Positions 25,690 through 37,638 of a stretch of DNA of 64,000 bases are shown piece after piece (the first letter of the stretch is position 1; each line of letters starts with the position of its first letter). Source of the DNA: Tetrahymena thermophila SB210. Taxonomy: Eukaryota; Ciliophora; Oligohymenophorea; Hymenostomatida; Tetrahymenidae. Both the position numbers and the translations under genes were made by a program. Where the stretch lies: the NCBI RefSeq assembly GCF_000189635.1, contig NW_002476022.1:124001-188000 (forward strand), written 5' to 3'. Below the pieces are notes generated by a model. That model made no database searches. It had not been told where the DNA came from and worked only from the letters and a program-made list of their open reading frames with translations.

Positions 25690-28600
25690 TCACATTTCAT
25701 TTTGATATGATTTAAGCTAGTCTTTTTAATAAATGTTTTGCTGTTTATAGGGATAGATTTAGTAGTTTTTGTAGTTATAAATAGTGTATTTTCCAAATGC
25801 ACTACAGAAACTAACTTTTAAGGTCTTTAAGTTTTAAATAATTTAGCTCAAGTTATGTTCTGGATAGTAATATGTGAATTCTTTAATTTGGTCTTAAAGT
25901 ACATCTTTTTATATAAATTCTTCATATTTCTATTTTTCTGTTTTTTTATCATTGTTTTGATTGCTAACGAGATCATTTCCAGTATAAAATTTAGCTAGCT
26001 TTTATGAGAATTGTTAATCTAATTGTCTTTGTATAACTATATTTTTTTAGAATTGCTTATGATTTATTGGAGATGTGGGCTAATTTAAAACTCCAGAGGT
26101 ATGGATTCCACTATTCAGAGTTTTAAAATCTTTTGTAATAGTTGAATTAATATTTTTTATAAGCTGTAAATTTGGCTATTGGTTAGGTTGTGCACCTTCA
26201 TTTTATTGGATTATATAATTCATCATCATATCATCAATATTCTTTCTTCTCTTTAAAAACTATTAAGGTTATATCCCATTTAATATGACTTAATTATCTT
26301 GGTAGTGTAGGGATTACTATGAAAATTAATTTTATAATCCACCTATTGGTGGAGGAACTTAGTTATTACCATTAAATTAATTTAAATAATTTTAGTAGAA
26401 AGTAGAAAAGTTTTATTACTTTGAATGGGATTGAGATAGACTTGATTAAGGTTAAGTAATGGAAGTATTTTTTCTAGGAATTGGAGAGTTGCTGATTTTA
26501 TGAGAAATTCCTTCTATTGGAGGTATATTTTTGTTTGGGCTTTTTTCTTATAGCAGACTTATTAAGAGTTTTATGTTTTTATTAATTTAAGAATTGTCAT
26601 CGCTGATATTATTAGTAGTGCTACTTCTTTAATTTTATAAATATTATTACTAAAACTACGATTAATTTAAATGACTCTATCTCTTAAAAGGATTTTTTGT
26701 ACTTCTTCTTCTTGAATTTCCTCTGATTATGTTAATTCCTACAGATTATTTAGAAAGAGTAGAGCTTTCTTCAGTTATTTCATTTGTATTGTAGAAAGGA
26801 ATTTCAGAACTTTTATCAAAATGTATTTTTTATGCTTTTTATTAGAAGGGATAAGCCTAGCTATCAAAATATGCTGTATTATTTTGTATGTGACTGTTAT
26901 TGTTACTGAATGTAAATGCACTGTTAAGCTAGTAATTTCCACTCTACTAAACTTAAGCCATATTTTGATTTTAATTATTTTGATAACTAGTTCTTCCTGT
27001 ATTATTGTAATCATTTTCACCATTTTATTTTGATCTATGAGACAATGACGTGTTAAGACGATTATTGTCAGAACTTTCTTTTCTTTGCTATATTTTTGGC
27101 ACTTCAAGAGTATTGGTGTTTGTTACAGGATAATACTCAATTATATTTATTGAATTATTGTTTCCATTTTGTACTTGTAAATTTGTGTTGCTGTTCATTT
27201 TTATGCTGAGAGCTCTTTATCCGTTCCTAGGTTGAACAGATGAAGGTGCTTGAGGAGGCTTTTAATTTGATTTAGTCGTATTTGTAATTGATACATTTCT
27301 CGCTCTATCTCCCTTTTCAGGAGTTAAATTCTATTAAGCCCCATAAAAATTATAATTTTCCTATCCTCCACTACCACCTACAACAGAAAATGATGGTATT
27401 GTTTAGACATTTTTTTATACAGTTGACTCTGCCCGTTTAAATTGAATAGAATAATTGTTATTTGTTCTTTCATCTCCAACTTGATCAGATACTTTATTAG
27501 ATTCATCTTAGTTATCAAGATTGTGCTATTTATTATCCTTCTATTTTTCTTCATCTACTCTTTAAGGGTTTTCTATTGTTTCTGTCATTTTAAATAATCC
27601 TTTTATTTATAAAGGATTTGTATTTTATGAACTCTAAGAGCTATGCAAGGTTTGTTAGCTGGGTTAAAATGTATGCATAGTACTTGCTGGAATTGCTTGG
27701 TTTTAATTCTAATTAAAAACAGATTTTTTCTCTCTGCCTAATACAACAAAAGACTGAGAAAGAAATGAAGAAGAGTGGGATGAGTGAGAAGAAGGTGATT
27801 TATTTGAAGAAGATGAAGATGAATAGGCCTCATTTCGGCTTCTTCTACTAATAAGTTCGCCTTCTTTGTGGTGGTTTATAGTTCTGTCTGGATGAAAACC
27901 AGATTTAGCATTTTTACTTCTATTTAAAAATAAATTGTTACTGCTATATTTTTGATTGCTTACTGAGCTATAATTGTTGTAAGGGTTATTATTCACTCTT
28001 TGGGTATAAGTTGTATGATAAGACTAACGATTTGTTTGATTGATAAGGCTTTCATCTTATCCTTCTGAGGCCATAAGCATTTAATTCTCTTCACTATCCC
28101 ATGTAAGAAGCATCATTTCTTCTCTTTATCTGCTAATAAAAGCATCTCGAAGCTGTTAAATTTGGTTTTAATTTGAGACAGCATTCATCTTTCTCTATTT
28201 TCCTCTTTCTATATGTTCTCTCATTTATTATTGGGAATAAATATGCCTCAAAATTATTTATTCTTTATCTGCAGTGAAATGTAGAGAAGGGCATTGATTA
28301 ATCGTGTGATAAGTTGATTAACATATAAAGCAACTCTAATTAAACTTACTTGAAAGTTTATTAAATTGAATTTCATCTCTAAAAAAGCAAAACTTCTCAT
28401 AATCTTTTGGAAAAAATCTGAGCACATCTAAAATATCAGATCTACTTAGTGTTCTAAGAATGCTCATTTCAGTAGCTTTTGCAGAAACGGTTTTTATCTA
28501 ATCGATGTAAATAGATGGCTCTCCTAAAGATTTGCCTTCATTTAATATTGCAAGAGTAGTAAAATTGTAATCACCCTTAACACTTTCAACAAAAAGTTCA

Positions 28601-31600
28601 ATAGATCCTCTCTAAATGAAGTAGAAAAGAGGATCATCATCTAATTATCCTTCTTCAAAAATCATTTCATTTTTAGAGACTCTCACCTATTTCACTCTAA
28701 GAGCTAATTTTTACAGACACTCTTCTGAGAAATTAGAAAATGTACTCTTACACTACCTCATGATATTCATGTTTTCTTCAGTAATAAGCTTCTCCCTTAA
28801 ATGAGTCGAAAGCTCATCTAAAATGTATTTCTCTTATTCGAGACTGATTATATTTTTTGATTTAAGTTTGTATTAAAGAAACATCCTTATTGTTACTTTC
28901 AAATCTCTGCCTATATTTTTATCATTTAAATATCTATTGACCAAAGACATTTACTCTTTAATATAATGACCATCTTTTTATATTTCTTTTATTATCCCTC
29001 CTATCGTATTTAAGCTATATCCAAAGATAACACTACTTAGCAGCATATATATAATAGCCATAAGAATTTCTGTATTATTTTAGGGAGTGATATCTCCATA
29101 TCCAACAGTAATCATAGTTGTAATAGAATAGTAAATTGAATATAAATACCTATTAATTTTTCAAATAGAATAAATTAGGATTTCTTCATCAATCAAAATA
29201 AATAATTTTTTTTACTTGTCTTACCACTAAGAATCTTAAATACCGATTTTCTTCATCCAATTTTTACTTGAATCGTCATTATTTAGCTCAGCTGCTTTCC
29301 AAAAAGCGCATCCAAATATCTTTTTTATATAATTAAAGTATTTATTTTTTTTATTTAAAAAACCATAACATATCTTTAAAATAAATAATTCAAAGCAATA
29401 AAAGCAATTTAGAGAACTGCCAAATAAATAAAATTATATTTACATGTCCAACAAAAAGAATGGTACCTAGCAAACTTAGCAATTAAACTAAGTAATACAA
29501 TTTGGTATTATTTCTTATTGAAAGTAAAATATCAGTGAAATTATTGACTATTTTAATAACTTTTAAGACTTTGAAAAGGAAAATAAAACAGCATATAATA
29601 GAAAAAATGTACTAAGATTCCATATCATAATAGGTTTTTAAGATACTAATGATATATAGAATATCTATTATCATTTATCTTTTTATATATGTTAACGAAA
29701 CATCTTTTCTGTTTTCATTAACTATTCCCTAGTCATAAATTCCTGTATTAAAGGTGATTAGCATATCAACAATAAAGAAAAAAAAAATAAAAAAAATTAT
29801 AACTCCCCAGCTATCTTCTCTTTATATCAATGTTCCCATATTTTGACCAGTCACAATTTATATTGGAATATAAATGAATATCAAAATTATAATCAATATG
29901 TGTATGAAATCCCAAATTAATTTAAATTTGCTCTATGGATGAAACAGAGGAATATTTACTTTGTGATATATTTAGTAAAAGGATTAAGTAGAAAACATCT
30001 AAAACTTAAGCATAGCCCTAGATAATCTAAATGAAGAGTGTCTGGTTTTGAGTCTGCTAACGTTTTGACGATTAACAAAAACTAAATCATTGATTACATC
30101 CAAAACTTTTTTTTAAATGAGAGAAGGAGTTCTCAATTTAGATCTGACTTTCAGTATCCTAATGAAATCTTTGACTCTGTTCATAATTTTGGTTTATTTA
30201 TCAGCTCTTGCTATCTCCAAGTGCTTCTACCTCGCTTTTTAAAGAGCATGAATAACATTCAGGGCAATCGACTTACTTTTTTCGCGTTTATTATTACTCT
30301 CATCATCATAATCTTATTGATTAGATTAGCTATCTAAATTACTTTTATAATTCATCAATTGGAGGTTTGAAAAATCATCTCTTCTTTAGCTTACACTGTT
30401 TCCAGCAATTTCACTTTTAAATTTAGGTAATTCGCTCTCACCTGAAATTTTTGAAGCCACATTTTTTATATTGGAAAAATAATTTATAGAACTATTCTTT
30501 AAAGCTGGAGATTTGCTTTAACCACTGATGATGCTACCAGCTGCATTTAATGCTTTTTTTTAATCAAACTAAATCTAGTCAACGTTCTTTTCTTTATTAA
30601 CAAGTTCCTCTTTAACTTCTTTTTAAGCTTTATTCTCGGCATCTTGGTCATCATAATCTCCTCCTCCTTCTTCATCATCATCTTCTTAATCCATTTCAAC
30701 TAGATCTTCATTAGTTAGTTGGATACGAGATATATTTTTTTACCTTCTTTTTCTGTTTGAATTACACAACTCTTTCATTTCGTAATCAGTAACCAAGTTC
30801 ATAGTAGTTTATGATATCTCTGAGGTATGCTGATTGGTAGCATTATGGTGATTAGCATAAGATTTGCTTATTTCATCATCATTAAGTTCATTAATACTTT
30901 TATTATTGTTGTTTGTAAAATTATTTTCTGTATAGTCTATCTAGTCATCTGAATGAGAACCTAGATGCTCTGTTTGGAATATGCTTAATTAAAATTTAGA
31001 ATTTTATGATCCTTACACATTCCCTTTATTATATGTTGTAAATTAATCTCTTAAATTTTTATTAGCTGTATTATCTTCATAACCAATTTTGTAAGTCGGA
31101 TGAGGTACAACATACAGATTATCTTAATCATCTTATAATTTTATGAAATCAGAAACTAATTCGTCATTAATTCCATATTTAGCTGGAGGCGATTAACTTA
31201 TTTGAGACTCATTTTTAAATATTGCAGTTTAATTTGGAAGAAGATGCTAAAATGAAAAAGTTGATAGACTACTTGCTTATCTATGATGATGATTGTTGTT
31301 ATTGTTGTTAGTAAAGCTTATACTTTAATTATGAGCACTATTCTATAAGAATAAGTTAGGAGGTTAAACCTTCTAATTTGGTTGGATCTAGCTGAAATAA
31401 GGTTAAATTTTAAGTTATTATTGCTTGGTTTCAATATTCACAGACTAGAATTTTTCTTAGCTATCTTCTTTAATAGATATATTTTCATGGATATTAGACT
31501 GAGACTTTACACGTAAATTCGGAGTATCTTGTTAAGATAATTTATCATCTTCTTGCGTTATCATAAAGGATTATGATTTTTAATTTAATATTCTTTAGCT

Positions 31601-31843
31601 GCTAGCATTAATCTTTTTAGATTTTTACTATTATAGCCCCAAAGACCCTTACTTAAAAAGATATTGTTACTTACTCTACTTTTCAGGTGAATGAGATAGC
31701 GTTTCGCTAAGAGTGAATTTATCAGAAACTACAGTTCCCGAATATGAAATGATTTCGCTTAGTTAGCTATTATCTTCAGTTGGGCCAGGATGGGGCTATA
31801 CTATTTTCAATTGAACTCTATTTACCTCATTAATGTCTTCCAT
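25690..31843 (-). CDS. six-TM K+ channel with CNBD, paralogue
   Basis: Start MEDINEVNRVQLK at 31843; TGA at 25690-25692; about 1,950 aa. A Ser/Asn-rich cytosolic N-terminus of ~600 aa precedes S1 (FIHILIIILIFIYIPI). An intron after LFVGH splices to IFGCAFWKAAEL, matching the first channel's VAHVCGCGFHF. A second, phase-2 intron joins WQDK to YLYSIYYS. The filter is ITVGYGDI (29092-29109). S4 has few basic residues. A C-linker and CNBD follow (KNEMIFEEG, FYFIQRGSIELF, GEPSIYIDQ). A zinc knuckle CX2CX4HX4C (28291-28332) sits just after the CNBD, as in the plus-strand channel. The C-terminal ~850 residues are Gln/Asn/Ser-rich, including an acidic-free Ser run (SSSSSS) and a conserved-looking tail ending KSYQNEM. 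Function is as for its neighbour; ligand and ion selectivity beyond K+ are inferred from the filter only. Confidence 0.93.
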
Positions 31844-33238
31844 TATTGACTAAAAACACTATTAAATATTTAAAGACTATATTATTAACTTAATATAAAA
31901 TTTAGTTTTTCTTAAGTTATTCAATTAATATTACTTTATGATTATTAGCCAATAAGTATTAACTAAAGTAAAATAAAGTGTGAATACAATAAGAATATAT
32001 CTAATATACTTATTTTCAAGTTTTTTAAATATATTATTGTAATCCTGATTTATTTGTAATCTCATTCATTGGCTTAGGCAATAGAATTTATCAATCCCCA
32101 TAAATTTTATAAAAATTTACTTAATTTTGTTGTGAATCTATTTAAAATTGTGAAAAAATCAATTTTTAAGTATCTACTGATTTATATTTCAGATTTTTGT
32201 AGACATCAAAGCAAAACCTTTGAATAAATATTTATTTATTTATTTTTAAGCATTTTTCTAAATTTTTAATAAACATATAATTACATATACGAACCACTAA
32301 GAAACCAAAAAACTTAATGCATTGATTTTTGAAATACAAGTTTTGTTTAAATTACCAAAAATGTGAGTTTAAAGCATTTTTAAAATTGTTGGAATGAAGT
32401 GTAACCTAAAATGAATATATTTATGATTTTAACTGTATTTTGAAAAAAAGTGAGATCTTTATATTCCAATTATTCAATATTTTAAAAATAATTTATCAAT
32501 AAAAATAACTCTATTTATCGAGAATTTTTATACAAAGCAATAATTTAAATATTTAAAAAAGTATATAATTGATTAAATTATCATTCTTAAATTATTTTAA
32601 CAAAGTTAAAAAATTTATTTAATTCTAATTTTTAAAATTATTGAATGAGATATAATAACTATCTATAAAACTATTTAATTTTTAATTTTTAATAAAAATA
32701 TAAAATTAAAAAGATTTATAAATTTAATCCGTCAAAAAAAAATTTTTTTGACGATTTTGACGGAAAAAACCCCCAAATTTAAAACCCTGATTATAAATAA
32801 TAAACAAATAAATTTTATAATATAACTATACTAATAATTTTATAGTTTTGTTAATTTTACAATATTATAAAGTGGCAAAATAGTAAGCAAGCTAGAAAGA
32901 GTGAGATTTCTTTTATTTTTAATTGATATAGTCATTAAACTTTCTATATAAAATTAGTTTTATTACCTTAAATCTTATAAACTTTAAATATAACTAGTGA
33001 GAAAGTAGTTTGTTTATTTTTGTAGACAAGGAGCAATTTTATTTATTCAAAATTATTATTTTGTGTTGGTTAGTTAGTTACATTAAATCTTTTAAAATTT
33101 TAATAATTTTTTGGTATTTTCATTAAAAAGTGTAGATGTATTTTATATAATTTATTATTTTAAATAATCAAATTTTTGTAAATCAATTTCTTCTAAGATT
33201 TTATTTTTATATTCTTAAGATGTCATTAAAATTGAAAT
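31844..33238. other. AT-rich intergenic region with a hairpin element
   Basis: 5' flank of the second channel and 3' flank of the SAPS gene. It is noncoding in all frames as far as I can read. The only structured element is the inverted repeat at 32729-32763, listed separately. A short C-rich run (CCCCC, 32770-32774) follows it. Confidence 0.5.
32729..32763. repeat. inverted repeat CGTC-A/T-GACG with third half-site
   Basis: CGTCAAAAAAA and TTTTTTTGACG are perfect 11-bp arms around an AA spacer (32730-32753). TTTTGACGG follows directly, pairing with the same left arm extended by one C. The GC-bearing ends in a ~90% AT context make chance less likely. Possibly a hairpin, a protein-binding cluster or a mobile-element end; no coding sequence flanks it. 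Confidence 0.6.
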
Positions 33239-36200
33239 TCAAAGTATAAATGAGGACTCTTAGTTCAAATAATAATCATTCATACTTTTAGATTTATCGT
33301 TTTCTAATTATATAGAGCAAGTAGTGTCATTTTATGTTACATTTTATTAGAGTTTTTGGTTTTAATAATTTTGTGTGTCTTACTTAACTGTTTGATCTTA
33401 TGAACAAGAATATTCTTAATTTTATTAATTGGAGTTTTTATCTGTTTAATACAAGTTAATGCTTTTATTCATGCTTAAACGTTGAGAAAGAATGCCTGAT
33501 ATTTAATCAGAGCTTTCGTATTCGTCGTTGTTTATGCTGTTTTCTGTTTCGTCCTTACTAATCATTTAACAAATTGGACTTAGAAATGACATTTCGAATA
33601 TACTTTCTTTTCTTCTTCTCGTTAAATTGACATTTGGAGTGATATCTTCTATTTTTTAAGAAATTATTTCATCTAATTTTTAGTCATTTCCTTTGTTGTT
33701 GTTGCTGAAGAATTCCGAAATAGAATCTGTTTTGGTTTTAAAAATAATTATAAATTATTTAAATATATTTTTATTTAAAAATAAAATAAATTTACTTGAT
33801 TCATCTGTAAGCTTTCTGCACTCTTTTTTATCATTTACATAGAAGGATGTTTCAGTATCTCTTACTTCGAAATCTCTAAAGAGAGTTTGGGAATCACTTT
33901 TTGGTTTTGTCATCAGCCAAAACTACTCACTGCAATTAGGTTATTCTTCTATATTTTTTTCTTAAAGTTCATATGAGCTTATCTGTGCTTAGCTATCTAT
34001 ATTTTCTACATTACTCGGTAAAGATTAAATTGAATCCTGTTCCAATTTTTAGAGGTCTGAGGAACTGTCGCTTTTAGAATTCGATTTTGAATTGCTCATC
34101 TCTGTTTCACTTTATGAGTCGTTCTCTTCCTCATTAATTTTTTGGATGCTTGAAGTTTACTCAGGTAAATTAGAAGAATTTTTTTCTTGTTTTTTAGAAG
34201 ATTTGAAGATCTTATTTTTTATTTAAATAGAACTTATTTTAAATGCGTTTCTATTATGAATTAAAGATTTAATAACAGAATCACTTGAGTTATTGTCAGT
34301 TTTTGTTTTATCTTCAAAATAATTTTCTTTTAAAGAATTGCTTTGTTTTAAAGTTTAGGATTTTCCTTATCTTTTTGATGGAGAAACATTTGAAAAATCT
34401 GACAAAGCCATAGCTGATAAACTTGATTAATTTTATTCAGTTTGAGTATTATTTTCAATAGAGCAGCTAGACTGGATTTTAATTGTGGTAAATTTTTCTT
34501 TATTTGTTTAATCTGTATTATTAAATAGAGAATTAAAATCTTCTATCTTATTTTATTCTTCGTTAGCTGCTTTAAAGATTTAATTACTTGATTTTTCATC
34601 ACTATAATCAGAGCATAAATTGGGTTAAGATTTAACTCTCTTTCTCTTGTGAAATATCCTAGGACTAAGTAAAAATGAGTTGCTATTATTCTCATCGTAT
34701 GAAAATTTTTTTTTTTTCATATCTAAATTTTCTTGCAACCTCGCTCCTAACGAAGATATCTTCGTCTAATTATTTTCAGACTTTTTTTTAAACATTATTT
34801 AATCAGCTTATTAACTTTATATAATTTCATCAGGTTTTTTTGCTTCCTAGCTGTATAATTTATTTTTTTATATCTAAGCTTAGTCATAACTAATTCCACT
34901 TTTGTTTGAGCTTCCCAGAGTTATTATTCTTTTCCTATTTTTTTCCCATGAGTCATCTAAGTGATCAAGGATATCACTTTCTTTTCTTTGAAAGGAACCT
35001 TAAATATTTTCATTCTCATTTTAATATTTGGATTTAATATCTGCTTCCCTTTTGTCTAAAGAGCTGTTGTATTGGTTTATATTTTATTAAATTATGTTGG
35101 TTGAGCTCTTTCTTTCTACACTTATTGAAAGCTTTTTTCTAGACTAGCACAAAGAAAACTCATCCTTTTCTTTATCATCTGAATAATCATCATCTATCAG
35201 CTTTTTTCTTTGCATTTAAGTGAATTGAGAATTAGCAATTTCATTGTTTTTCAAGTATGTCGGTTCGCTCTTCTAAGTAGCATCATTACTGCTCTAAATT
35301 ACATTTCAAAAAATTAATAAATCAAACGAAATTATAATTTTATGTTTCGTCATAAATAACTTTTGAAAACAAATTATTATATCAAATTTACTGTAGAAAA
35401 TTTCTTATTTGAGGGATTGAGCACAAAGAGACTCATATCTTTACCACTATTCTTTCTAAATCTTTCAGAGAGTTTTTTCGAGTTATTTGACTGTTTAATA
35501 AATTTTCCCTCCATAAAGCTGCTCTCCTAAATCATATCTTTCTGTTTATCATACTCTCCAAGCTTCACTTTTTGTAAATCGAGATTCTTTTTAAGAAACG
35601 TTCTGCAAAAATCTTCCCACTTTTCTATATAATATCAATATATTATCATGATTTATTTATCACTCCTTTGGTATTTAGAATAAATAAATTATTTGTTTAA
35701 ATTACCTCTTTACAGGCTTTACATAGCTTCAAGCATTTAATTAACTTCAGGCATTTCTTGCCTCAGTCTCTCAAGACTCTCAGCAATTTTTATGATAAAT
35801 GCCATATTTGGTTTTTTTATTTAAACTTTTTTAACGCTTAGCATTACTGTATCGTCTGATTATGCTTTGCGGATCTTTTTGTAAACTTCAACATGGGTAA
35901 TTAACTAATAAAATATTAAGTCTATCAATATATTTTTTAGAAAATTTTAATTTTATAAATTACATGCTTCAGCAAGATGTAGTTATTACTTTCGACATAT
36001 TAGCTAGATGCCTGAGAAGATATTACAAAGTTAACTAAGTAGTTTATCATAGAGTAAATTTTATCATGAAGTAAATTATTCCAATCATACACAAAAAGGT
36101 AAGACTATATTTAATATTATTGATTAAAAAATGAGAAATTTCCTAAGATAAGCAATAGTTAAATAAGAAATAAATAAAGAATGAATCATAAATAACATAG

Positions 36201-37638
36201 ATAGATTAACTAGTCTATAATATGTGTGATAAAAAGTGGAAATTTGAATGAAAAATATTTACAAATATTAGGGAAGGATAGTCTTGCATAATAATCTCAT
36301 TAACTATTTCAGGATCATTGAGCTTGACCATTTCAAAAATCAAATCTATTATACTTAATTTATCATTCCCAAACATTTGAATTCTTTATTCAAATTGCGT
36401 CATTAGAGTCTTTTCTTTGTCTATGAATTCTAATTTATTTTCTTTGATTCTTCTAAGATTTTATACGATAATTTGCAACCATCTTTTTTCAAATGTTTCT
36501 AGTTTATAAAAAATAAATTTAAGTTAATCTTTTATTTTTTCACTATTTTCCATTTTCCATCAATTAATCAATCAAATGAAAAATCTCTAAAAATATGTTT
36601 ACATTGGAATGATTTAGGAGAATTGAGTTTCTATTCTGAATCTGCTGAAGCTTACTAAATTAATTATAAAGCTGACACAAATAGCTGTGCTATTTCGCAA
36701 GTTGCTAATGTTGATTTTGAAGTTAAAAGGATGTTTAGATATGTTTGAACCCTCGTATTAGCAAAAATTATATTTGAGAATTTTATAAAAGTCTATGAGT
36801 GGATATGAGAATTACATTTTTTTAAACAATTTTTAATTATCCTACAGAGACTCTTTAAATCAAACTCATCAATTCTAACACTAATTAAGTCTAGCAACTC
36901 GTTTATAATTTTTATGATTTAGTCTTCTTGTCTCTTCAGATAATCAATAGGTATATTTTCACTGGGTTCATATAGTTAGAAGCATAATTTTTCTATTACA
37001 TCAGAAATATCGTAATCTCCAATATATTTATACACATAGCTGAGTAACTGTTCATTTTAGTGCTTTTCTAGCACTAATGATTAAACCTTTTAATTATAAA
37101 AAGAAAATGATATAATTAGAAATTTTAAATGCTAAAAATACTGCATTTGGGCTGTAAGCTCAAGGTGCAATTGATATTTTTAAAAAATTCAAATTAAAAG
37201 TATTTCTACTTTAATTTTACTACAAATTTTATTTTAGTTTTTTTATGATAAAAATAAAAAGTTTACAGTTTCAGGTTTAAAAGCAAGAAGCGCAGAGAAT
37301 ATTTGATTAAAATGGTATTAAACCCAAGCATCTTCTATGCCTTACACTTTTAGGATATCTAAAAAGTCTATAAACACATTGTCAGCGCTGTAGAATTAAT
37401 CATTTTTTTAGAATGGCGTTAAATCTTCACTGTCTTGGCAAAATATTGAAGTTTTTAAAGGAGAATTATAAGCTTGGAATTTTTCCTATTTCGTTTCTTC
37501 TATTTAAATATTTTCTAATTTTGTTTCAGACCCAAATTATTCTGTTCCCAACTTCAAATCTGTGTACAAGAAGAATTCACTATTTTTAAAATTTTTTTCC
37601 CCTAAAAAGGCATTAAGTAAGTGGCCATTATCTTCCAT
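33239..37638 (-). CDS. SAPS-domain protein (PP6/Sit4 phosphatase regulatory subunit family)
   Basis: Start MEDNGHLLNAF at 37638; TGA at 33239-33241; at least seven exons. The N-terminal half is helical and matches SAPS order: FIDFLDILKVQGIEDAW, LSYVYKYIGDYDISDVIEKL, IIKIINELLDLI, STLATCEIAQLFVSALQLI, KLSIIDLIFEMVKLNDPEIV, then the diagnostic KKPNMAFIIKIAESL ... EKWEDFCRTFLKKN. In the family this region is GYMGHLxxIAN followed by EEWxEFV. A phase-1 intron near 36494-36556 joins SPKSFQ to the YQLKFIFYKLE exon, so an ATG at 36553 that looks like a start is probably intronic. The rest (~700 residues, 35300 to 33239) is Ser/Asn/Lys-rich and probably disordered. By family it scaffolds or targets a PP6/Sit4-type catalytic subunit. 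The match is by pattern recognition only and moderately diverged. Confidence 0.78.

Noticed and set aside
32764-32776. AAAAAACCCCCAAA as a telomere remnant
   Set aside because: Only one imperfect C-run is present and there is no CCCCAA tandem array.
36541-36553. ATG of MENSEKIK as a separate gene start
   Set aside because: SAPS-domain order and a phase-1 intron join the upstream exons to the sequence just downstream of this ATG, so it is more likely intronic.
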